The notes under the pieces are model-generated. The model was not told the origin of the DNA. It ran no database searches and worked only from the letters and a program-made list of their open reading frames with translations. This document shows positions 25,346 to 31,786 of a DNA stretch of 51,780 nt, one piece after another (within the stretch, counting starts at the first letter, position 1; each line of letters begins with the position of its first letter). The stretch is from Pseudomonas caricapapayae (GTDB lineage Bacteria; Pseudomonadota; Gammaproteobacteria; Pseudomonadales; Pseudomonadaceae), in NCBI RefSeq assembly GCF_001400735.1, contig NZ_LJPW01000158.1, positions 1 through 51,780 on the forward strand. The letters are read 5' to 3'. Both the position numbers and the translations under genes were made by a program.

Positions 25346-26347
25346 TTAACCGTGTGCGACCTGCGCCAGGATCTCGTAAGACCGCAGACGATCCTCGTGC
25401 TCGTACATGTCGCACGTGAAGATCAGCTCATCGGCGTCGGTCTGTTCAAGCAACACGTCCAGCTTGGCGCGGATCTTGTCAGGGCCGCCGACCATCGCCA
25501 GTCCCAGAAAGCTTGCCACTGCTTCACGCTCGTGCGGCAGCCACAGCCCGTCCATCGATTCTACGGGTGGGCGCTGCATAAGGCTGTGCCCGCGCATCAG
25601 CGCCAGAATGCGCTGATACACAGACGTTGCCAGGTATTCGGCATGTTCGTCAGTGTCTGCCGCCGACAGCGGGACGCCGAGCATCACATACGGCTTGTCG
25701 AGCACAGCCGATGGCTGGAAGTGATTGCGGTACACGCGAATCGCCTCATGCATGTAGCGCGGAGCAAAGTGCGATGCGAAGGCATACGGCAAGCCACGCA
25801 TGCCCGCCAGCTGTGCGCTGAACAGACTCGATCCCAATAGCCAGACAGGCACATTGGTGTCCGAGCCTGGCACAGCGATCACTTTTTGATCAGGTGTGCG
25901 TGGCCCCAGGTATTCCATCAGCTCGGTGACGTCGTCCGGGAAATCCTCGGCACTACCGGAACGCTCACGACGCAAGGCGCGTGCGGTCATCTGATCGGAC
26001 CCCGGCGCACGGCCCAGGCCCAGATCGATCCGGCCGGGATAAAGACTGGCCAGCGTGCCGAACTGCTCGGCAACCACCAGCGGTGCATGGTTGGGCAGCA
26101 TGATACCGCCTGCACCGACGCGAATGGTCGACGTGCCCCCGGCCAGATACGCCAGCAATACCGATGTCGCCGAACTGGCGATACCGTCCATGTTGTGATG
26201 TTCAGCCACCCAGAAGCGGTTGTAGCCCAGTTTCTCGACATGCCGGGCGAGGCTGAGCGAGTTGCGCAGGGATTCGGCGGGACCTTTGTCATGGCGCACG
26301 GGCACCAGATCAAGGGTAGAAATTTTTACATCTGTCAGACGTTTCAT
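25346..26347 (-). CDS. LLM-class flavin-dependent monooxygenase
   Basis: The 333-aa product belongs to the luciferase-like family (MsnO8/YhbW-like). The TIM-barrel signature covers ARHVEKLGYNRFWVAEHHNM, with GGIMLPNHAPLVVAEQFGTL and the Pro/Gly segment DLGLGRAPGSD. It should use FMNH2 and oxygen; the substrate is unknown. The ATG at 26347 has GAGGAG 12 nt upstream. It is divergent from osmC. The location among stress genes is suggestive only. Confidence 0.88.
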   Translation of the reverse strand: MKRLTDVKISTLDLVPVRHDKGPAESLRNSLSLARHVEKLGYNRFWVAEHHNMDGIASSATSVLLAYLAGGTSTIRVGAGGIMLPNHAPLVVAEQFGTLASLYPGRIDLGLGRAPGSDQMTARALRRERSGSAEDFPDDVTELMEYLGPRTPDQKVIAVPGSDTNVPVWLLGSSLFSAQLAGMRGLPYAFASHFAPRYMHEAIRVYRNHFQPSAVLDKPYVMLGVPLSAADTDEHAEYLATSVYQRILALMRGHSLMQRPPVESMDGLWLPHEREAVASFLGLAMVGGPDKIRAKLDVLLEQTDADELIFTCDMYEHEDRLRSYEILAQVAHG

Positions 26348-26485
26348 AGGCCGGGGTAGCTCCTCGAATTGTGATGGGCTGGCTGCTGGAGCTGCCCACG
26401 ATGAAACAGCAGTGCGGGCGCAAGCATGGCTTTTCAATGGGGTGCGCAGAAAAACCTACTTAAACGCTCGGTCTTTCCGACGGTT

Positions 26486-26513
26486 GAACTTTCCAGAGCC
26501 GACGATCCTCAGA
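26486..26513 (+). promoter_or_regulatory. AlgU (sigma-22) promoter of osmC
   Basis: GAACTT, a 17-nt spacer and TCAGA match the AlgU/RpoE promoter consensus (GAACTT-N16/17-TCTGA) in ten of eleven defined positions. It lies 46-73 bp upstream of the osmC ATG. Control of osmC by the envelope-stress sigma factor fits its known osmotic and oxidative stress induction. Confidence 0.6.
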
Positions 26514-26558
26514 ACCTTGTAACAGCATTGATCCAAATTCATTCCAAAAGGAGCCACC

Positions 26559-26990
26559 ATGAGCATCGTCAAGAAAGCATCCGCCCACTGGGAAGGTGAT
26601 CTGAAAAGCGGTATCGGCAGCATCTCCACGGAAACCGGAGTGTTGCGTGAAGCGCCTTACGGCTTTAAAGCGCGCTTTGAAGGCGGCAAGGGCACTAGTC
26701 CTGAAGAATTGATCGGCGCAGCCCACGCAGGCTGTTTCTCGATGGCATTGTCCATGATTCTGGGCGGTGCAGGCCTGACTGCTGAAAGCATCGATACTCA
26801 GGCTGAGGTGTCGCTGGATCAGGTAGAAGGCGGTTTCGCGATCAGCGCTGTGCATTTGACCCTCAAGGCTAAAGTGCCAGGCGCGACCCAAGAGAAGTTC
26901 GACGAACTGACCAAGCAGGCCAAAGAAGGCTGCCCGGTTTCGAAAGTGTTGAACGCCAAGATCACTCTGGACGCTACATTGCTGAGCTGA
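26559..26990 (+). CDS. OsmC family peroxiredoxin
   Basis: The 143-aa thiol peroxidase reduces organic hydroperoxides. Both catalytic cysteines sit at the positions known from E. coli OsmC: Cys59 in AHAGCFSMALS and Cys125 in AKEGCPVSKVL. Length equals E. coli OsmC. AAAAGGAG precedes the ATG. A likely AlgU promoter lies upstream and a short GC hairpin downstream. Confidence 0.96.
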   Translation: MSIVKKASAHWEGDLKSGIGSISTETGVLREAPYGFKARFEGGKGTSPEELIGAAHAGCFSMALSMILGGAGLTAESIDTQAEVSLDQVEGGFAISAVHLTLKAKVPGATQEKFDELTKQAKEGCPVSKVLNAKITLDATLLS

Positions 26991-27009
26991 TTCACGGCCA
27001 GCCTTGCGG

Positions 27010-27028
27010 GAGCGCCTTGTGCGCTCCT
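27010..27028 (+). terminator. Hairpin after osmC
   Basis: GGAGCGC and GCGCTCC pair around a 5-nt loop, followed by TGTTTCTG. It is a short GC stem with a broken T-tract, 20 nt after the osmC stop, so it is a plausible weak terminator. Confidence 0.55.
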
Positions 27029-27108
27029 GTTTCTGCTGTATAAAGCTGGCTTGCTTCATCGGTCATGCGCTCATTGACGCATGGTTTGATTTTGATCAGG
27101 AGTCGAGC

Positions 27109-27342
27109 ATGAAACGTTTAATTCTGGCAGTGACCTGCACGTTGCTGGCCACCAGCGCCCTGGCGGCACCGAAGTCCTGTGAAGAGCTCAAGGATGAAAT
27201 CGAAGCCAAGATCCAGGCCAACAACGTCACATCCTACACGCTGGAAATCGTCAGCAACGAAGAGGCCACGGACCCGAACATGGTTGTCGGCAGCTGCGAC
27301 AACGGCACGAAAAAAATCATCTACCAGCGTAACGATCGCTGA
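27109..27342 (+). CDS. DUF1161 periplasmic protein (copy 2)
   Basis: This 77-aa protein has a signal peptide (MKRLILAVTCTLLATSALAA). Its mature part reads KSCEELKDEIEAKIQANNV, TSYTLEIVSNEE, GSCDNGTKKIIYQRN. It shares the CEELK-EI-A-IQA-NVTSYTLE core and the GTC/GSC-x-GTKK-I-YQR ending with the copy at 24983, with a small insertion. CAGGAG precedes the ATG. The TGA abuts the stop of the convergent lipoprotein gene (TGATCA). Function unknown. Confidence 0.88.
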   Translation: MKRLILAVTCTLLATSALAAPKSCEELKDEIEAKIQANNVTSYTLEIVSNEEATDPNMVVGSCDNGTKKIIYQRNDR

Positions 27343-27771
27343 TCAGATGCAATGCACCCCGCCCTCTTCTTCCTCTTCGGCCACCACGTTGCGCTGTGCA
27401 TCGTACAGCCAGGCATCCACACTGTTCGCCAGTGAGCGTACCTCCAGCACATAGTGCTGCCCGGCAGTGAAGTGGTCGTAACGAACACTGACGTAACAGG
27501 TGATCTCGGTATATTCGTCACCGATCATCCCCATCCCGCCTGACCGGTACTCATAGTCATAACGCACCTGCAACTCGTGGCTGCCCGGCGTTACCTGAAA
27601 ATAACGTCCGTCGTAGGTGTTCTTGCCATCCAGCTTGTCCGCCATGATCAGTTGGCCGGTGGTAGTGCGCATGTCGACCCACGCCATGTCCGGGTTGACT
27701 GCAGGCAAGGGACCGGCGCATCCGGAGAGAGCTGTCAGGGCTAATGCGGTAATCGGGGCTGTGATGCGCAT
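27343..27771 (-). CDS. PA0061/PA0062-type lipoprotein
   Basis: The 142-aa product begins with a lipoprotein signal (MRITAPITALALTALSGC; LSGC lipobox, Cys18). After AGPLPAVNPDMAWVDM it has a beta-rich body with a Tyr-rich strand (HELQVRYDYEYRSGGMG). It ends in an acidic AEEEEEGG stretch and a final cysteine. This pattern resembles the small Pseudomonas PA0061/PA0062 lipoproteins near osmC. The function is unknown. The start at 27771 lies directly before the signal; longer starts extend into a non-coding REP region. Confidence 0.78.
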   Translation of the reverse strand: MRITAPITALALTALSGCAGPLPAVNPDMAWVDMRTTTGQLIMADKLDGKNTYDGRYFQVTPGSHELQVRYDYEYRSGGMGMIGDEYTEITCYVSVRYDHFTAGQHYVLEVRSLANSVDAWLYDAQRNVVAEEEEEGGVHCI

Positions 27772-27867
27772 TTTGGCGGTTCCGGGATGTGTGAGTTGAT
27801 GTAAGGCGGCAGGCTTACCCTGCCATAAGCGTGACAGGCATCTGAAGACACTTCGACTGAAAATTAG

Positions 27868-27889
27868 CGTTCGCGAGCAAGCTCGCACA
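27868..27889. repeat. Single REP-like element
   Basis: GTTCGCGAGCAAGCTCGCAC is a REP core with the GAGCAAGCTC centre rather than the GGACTTGTCC type seen elsewhere in this window. It lies upstream of the lipoprotein gene at the left edge of the AT-rich region preceding the MACPF-like gene. Confidence 0.65.
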
Positions 27890-27906
27890 CAAAGAGGGCA
27901 TTTCAA

Positions 27907-28169
27907 AGTGCGTGTGAATCGGCTTCATGCGTTGGCACCTTTGCGTGCAGCTATATAAACCCGCTTGAATAGTCAGTCGCGAATTTTGATTTCTACAGTC
28001 AATTGATAGAATAATTTTATTGAGGCTCTATAAAATTTTCTTGATTCCTGATTGTCGATTGTGCATTTTTATTAAGTGCCTTGTGACCTCAACGCATGTG
28101 TCAAGGAATAGACAGCTTTTGTTGATGGCAGAACCTGTCTCAATCAAAAAAACATTAGGGATGTGAAAA
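27907..28169. other. AT-rich upstream region of the MACPF-like gene
   Basis: This stretch is visibly poorer in G+C than the rest of the window (for example AATTGATAGAATAATTTTAT). Candidate promoter hexamers are TTGATA at 28003 and TATAAA at 28029, with non-ideal spacing. A weak hairpin (AGACAG at 28110, CTGTCT at 28135) lies in the putative leader. A 61-codon minus-strand frame overlapping here has no support. No gene is seen. Confidence 0.5.
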
Positions 28170-29648
28170 ATGTGGAGTAAACGGGGTGAAAAAAGCGAGT
28201 CGCTAGTTACCAACCTGGCGGGAACGTTGAATGATCAGCCATGGAATGACTATTCTTTCGGCTTGGGAATCAATGCCGAAAGTGGTGCGTTTGCTGTACA
28301 AGCAGTTAGCCCCATTACACCAGAACCTGGTAGGGCAAAAAATACCGTTCAGAAGTACGAAGTGATTGCGACCGCTGACGACTATAGTCGACTTTTCAAA
28401 GCGGAAGCTCAGGGCGAATACAATGTAGGTGCCGCCAGTGCATCGGCATCCGCGTCATATTTGTCCAATGTCACGTTCTCTGAAACCTCGTTGACGATAT
28501 TGGCTTTCTATGACGTGACGGACGCGGATTATGCCTCGCTGAGTCCAGCGCCAGCCTTCACCCCTCAAGCCAGTGAGTTGGCAAGCTCGAACCCGGCTGG
28601 CTTTCGGGACACGTATGGCGATTACTTCGTTGCCACCGCGAAATTCGGCTCGCGCTTCGTGGCTACTTATACGTGCAGCACAACGACGACTGCTGCGCTG
28701 CAGACTTTCAAAGCAGCCGTTGCCGGTAAGAAAGACATACTAAGCGCGTCCGGGGCTGCGGAATTCGAGTCGCTGGCAAGCTCAAGCGATGTCCATGTGA
28801 AGGTGGCGGTCACCATGAACGGGACGTCAGGAAAAGCGCCTCCTGTCGGGGCTGACGCTAACAGCATTCCCACTATATTGACGTGGTTTACAGAAAACCT
28901 GCAGCCTGTTCCGCGTCGTGCCAGGCTGATTCATTATTCCCAGATCGATAACCGCATTCCCAATACGTTACCGCTAAACCCCGATAACTTTGCCAAGGTC
29001 AAGACCATTGCGTTTCAGCTGCGGGAACTGGAGTCACTCACGTCAGCCATTCCGGGCTATTACTCCACCCAGCCCTACAGCCTCACCCCGCCCGTTCAAG
29101 GCATCAATACTGTAGCGGACACGCAGCAATACTTAACGAATCAGTACAGCGCACGTATCGGCACGTTGCTTTACGAGCCTGACGCGGCAAGTCAGTTAAG
29201 TCAGCAAGTCTCTGAGCTGACCAGAAGCCTTCAACCTTCGCTCGCGTTGTTCTCTTTCTATCAGAGCCTGACGCTCTCACCGCCGAATGAGCCAGCGAGC
29301 GGTGTCTATTCGACGTCGGCCGGGATCAAATCCACCGAACTTACCAATGTTTCAATTCAGGAGGACAATCAGCATTTCAGCGCTGACTGGACAATCGGCC
29401 ACCAAAGCCACACCTTCTCGTTCCCGTTCGACCCGTCTGAAGGGGGCGCTATTATTACCGGCTGGTACATTCAAAACGGCTGGAACAGTGAAACCAACGG
29501 CGACTGGAAGTCCAACGGTGCGATGATTGGGAAAACATCAGGGTCCTTGTACGTTGAAAGCAACTATGACCGAGGCTGCAACTGGAGTCTCCACGTTTAT
29601 TACCTGCCCCGGTCCACATTCCCATGGCTGGCCAGAACAACGTCCTGA
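28170..29648 (+). CDS. MACPF/perforin-like protein (putative pore former)
   Basis: I know no close relative of this 492-aa product. The segment TYGDYFVATAKFGSRF (148-163) resembles the MACPF signature Y-G-x-H/Y-F-x6-G-G/S. It is preceded by a Ser/Ala alternating stretch (ASASASYLSNVTFSETS, 91-107) and followed by a candidate second membrane-inserting segment (172-220), the order found in MACPF domains. The C-terminal 400-492 region is Trp/Gly/Asn-rich and strand-like (GWYIQNGWNSETNGDWKSNG). No Sec signal or transmembrane helix is visible, so export would need another route. AGGG lies 11 nt before the ATG. Lower GC, an AT-rich leader and an isolated position suggest acquisition. Alternative: an unrelated beta-rich effector or toxin. 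Confidence 0.5.
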   Translation: MWSKRGEKSESLVTNLAGTLNDQPWNDYSFGLGINAESGAFAVQAVSPITPEPGRAKNTVQKYEVIATADDYSRLFKAEAQGEYNVGAASASASASYLSNVTFSETSLTILAFYDVTDADYASLSPAPAFTPQASELASSNPAGFRDTYGDYFVATAKFGSRFVATYTCSTTTTAALQTFKAAVAGKKDILSASGAAEFESLASSSDVHVKVAVTMNGTSGKAPPVGADANSIPTILTWFTENLQPVPRRARLIHYSQIDNRIPNTLPLNPDNFAKVKTIAFQLRELESLTSAIPGYYSTQPYSLTPPVQGINTVADTQQYLTNQYSARIGTLLYEPDAASQLSQQVSELTRSLQPSLALFSFYQSLTLSPPNEPASGVYSTSAGIKSTELTNVSIQEDNQHFSADWTIGHQSHTFSFPFDPSEGGAIITGWYIQNGWNSETNGDWKSNGAMIGKTSGSLYVESNYDRGCNWSLHVYYLPRSTFPWLARTTS

Positions 29649-29683
29649 TCCGACCCTTCACGGATAGCACTCCCCCAACCTGG

Positions 29684-29724
29684 CAGCCCGGGCGCACTCT
29701 CCTGGTGAGCGTGCGCCCGGGCTG
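29684..29724 (+). terminator. GC-rich hairpin after the MACPF-like gene
   Basis: CAGCCCGGGCGCAC and GTGCGCCCGGGCTG are perfect 14-bp arms around a 13-nt loop, 36 nt after the stop. The following ACTTACTTTCC is a poor T-tract, but the stem is strong enough for a transcript end or mRNA stabiliser. Confidence 0.65.
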
Positions 29725-29933
29725 ACTTACTTTCCTCAGGCTCTGCTGTGCCCTCCGGTTCCAGCGTTCGCCGTAAGCGCTTCTTCATAAACCACACGTG
29801 CAACGCCCTGCTATCGGCGCAAGGCTCGATCTTGTCGAATTACCTTTTTAATCGGCGAATCTCGACAGTTGCACATCTCCCTGCCCGTCCGGCATAACAT
29901 CACCCTGTCCAAATCACCAAAGCCCTCCCGCTC

Positions 29934-30989
29934 ATGTCCACACTGACCGCCCCACGCCTTTGTCGCGTCATTTCACTGATGGCCGTTACGCTGCTCGCCG
30001 GCTGCGCCAGCGTTTCCTACTACGGTCAATTGGCTCAAGGACAGTGGCAATTGCTGCAGGCTCGCGAACCGGTGGCGAAGATCGTCGCTGACCCGAAGCG
30101 GGATGCCGGGTTGCGTGAGCATCTGGCCCGGTCACAGTTGGCGCGGACGTTTGCCAGTGAGCATTTGCATCTGCCGGATAACAAGAGTTACCGCCTGTAT
30201 GCGGATCTGGGGCGGCCTTATGTGGTGTGGAATGTGTTTGCCACCGACGAGTTCTCATTGGAGCCGGTCACGCATTGTTTTCCGATTGCCGGGTGTGTCG
30301 CCTATCGCGGTTATTACAGCCCTGGCGGGGCGCGGGGTGAGGCGGCGTTGCAGCGCCAGGCTGGCAAGGATGTGTATCTGAGTGGTGTGGAAGCCTATTC
30401 GACGCTGGGCTGGTTCAATGATCCGATTCTCAGCTCCATGATGGGCTGGGGCGACGAGCGTCTGGCGACGCTGATTTTTCATGAGTTGGCACATCAGCGT
30501 TTTTATGTGAAGGACGACACGGAGTTCAACGAGTCCTACGCCAGTTTTGTCGAGCAGGAAGGCACGCGGCAGTGGCGTGCGGCGCGGGGGCTGCCTCCGG
30601 AGAGTGTTTCGCAGTCTGCGCGGCGTGACCGGTTTACCCGGTTGGTACTCGATACCCGGGAGCGACTCAAGGCGCTGTATCGTCAGCCGCTGTCTGCCGA
30701 AGTGATGCGCGCGCGCAAGGCTGAAGAGTTTGAGCGCATGCGCAGTGACTACCGAAAATTGCGCGATGAGCAATGGGCGGGCGACAAGCGCTTTGATGCC
30801 TGGATCAACAGCCCGATGAACAACGCCAAACTGCTGCCTTTTGGTCTTTATGATCAGTGGGTGCCAGCGTTTGCGGCGTTGTTCAGGCAGGTAAATGGCG
30901 ATTGGGTGGCGTTTTTCAATGCTGTGGAGAGGTTGGGAGGGATGCCGGTTGAGGCGCGCAAGGCGGCGCTACAGCGGTTGATGCCCTGA
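29934..30989 (+). CDS. Lipoprotein aminopeptidase (PF10023-like)
   Basis: This 351-aa putative zinc metallopeptidase has a lipoprotein signal (LMAVTLLAGC lipobox), so it is probably membrane-anchored in the envelope. The catalytic motif is HELAHQ, with His183 and Glu184, followed by the conserved NESYASFVE that probably supplies the third zinc ligand. SYYGQLAQGQWQLLQAREPV after the lipobox is typical of the family annotated as predicted aminopeptidase. The substrate is unknown. The gene stands alone and is followed by a palindromic repeat cluster. Confidence 0.88.
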   Translation: MSTLTAPRLCRVISLMAVTLLAGCASVSYYGQLAQGQWQLLQAREPVAKIVADPKRDAGLREHLARSQLARTFASEHLHLPDNKSYRLYADLGRPYVVWNVFATDEFSLEPVTHCFPIAGCVAYRGYYSPGGARGEAALQRQAGKDVYLSGVEAYSTLGWFNDPILSSMMGWGDERLATLIFHELAHQRFYVKDDTEFNESYASFVEQEGTRQWRAARGLPPESVSQSARRDRFTRLVLDTRERLKALYRQPLSAEVMRARKAEEFERMRSDYRKLRDEQWAGDKRFDAWINSPMNNAKLLPFGLYDQWVPAFAALFRQVNGDWVAFFNAVERLGGMPVEARKAALQRLMP

Positions 30990-31002
30990 GTGCGATTATC
31001 GT

Positions 31003-31123
31003 TACTACGCTCCGCGTGGTAATGCCTTTCTGGACGCTCTGCGTCCGGTCTTTAGTGAGCGGCGCTGTGCAGATTTGTGACGCAGAGCATCACGGATGCA
31101 TTCCTGCGCGGGAACGTAGGAAC
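31003..31123. repeat. GC-rich palindromic repeat cluster (GACGCAGAGCGTC family)
   Basis: Elements include CTACGCTCCGCGTGG, GGACGCTCTGCGTCC, GTGACGCAGAGCATCAC and GCGGGAACGTAGGAACGATAG. The arrangement parallels the cluster at 51560, including a CAGATTTGTGACGCAGAG segment. It lies between convergent genes. Confidence 0.78.
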
Positions 31124-31128
31124 GATAG

Positions 31129-31674
31129 TCAGGCCTTATCAAACCCCTCCGCCAGATGCTGATCCTTGAGCTTCACGTAGTTAGTGGCGCTGTACGGAAA
31201 AAAGGCGATTTCCTTTTCGGTCAGTGCCCGCGCCTGTTTGACCGGGCGGCCGACATACAAGAAACCGCTTTCCAGCACCTTGCCCGGCGGCACCAGGCTG
31301 CCTGCGCCAATGATCACTTCGTCTTCGACAATCGCGCCGTCCATGATGGTGGTACCCATGCCGACCAGGATGCGGTTGCCGAGGGTGCAGCCATGCAGCA
31401 TGGCTTTGTGACCAATGGTCACCTCATCGCCAATCAGCAGCGGAAAACCGTCCGGGTTGAAGGGGCCGGCGTGGGTGATGTGCAGTACGCTGCCATCCTG
31501 CACGCTGGTGCGGGCGCCGATGCGGATGCGGTGCATGTCGCCGCGTACCACCGTCAGTGGCCAGACGGAGCTGTCGGCACCGATTTCCACGTCACCGATA
31601 ACCACCGCTGAATGGTCGACAAAGGCCCGTTCGCCGAGGGCTGGGGTGTGCTCCTGAAACTTGCGAATGGCCAC
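31129..31674 (-). CDS. Gamma-carbonic anhydrase family protein
   Basis: The 181-aa product is a left-handed beta-helix of hexapeptide repeats (VVIGDVEIGADSSVWPLTVV, then IGDEVTIGHKAMLHGCTLGN). The metal-site histidines are visible in RGDMHRIRIG, IGHKAMLHG and nearby. The family interconverts CO2 and bicarbonate, though many bacterial YrdA-type members have unproven activity. The start is GTG at 31674, 6 nt after AAGGAG, giving MAIRKFQEHTP. It diverges from prlC across 112 bp. Confidence 0.92.
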   Translation of the reverse strand: MAIRKFQEHTPALGERAFVDHSAVVIGDVEIGADSSVWPLTVVRGDMHRIRIGARTSVQDGSVLHITHAGPFNPDGFPLLIGDEVTIGHKAMLHGCTLGNRILVGMGTTIMDGAIVEDEVIIGAGSLVPPGKVLESGFLYVGRPVKQARALTEKEIAFFPYSATNYVKLKDQHLAEGFDKA

Positions 31675-31786
31675 GATAGGCTCCTTCTTTGGCAGTGATA
31701 GGTGTGTAGAGCGGGTTTGGTTGCTGCGGTCGGCGTCGATTGTAATTAAGATGGCTGAGTGTTTCTTCAAGGCAAGGTGCAAAACC

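Noticed and set aside
28028..28213. 61-codon minus-strand frame before the MACPF-like gene
   Set aside because: AT-rich, overlaps the real start region, no ribosome-binding site or recognisable features.
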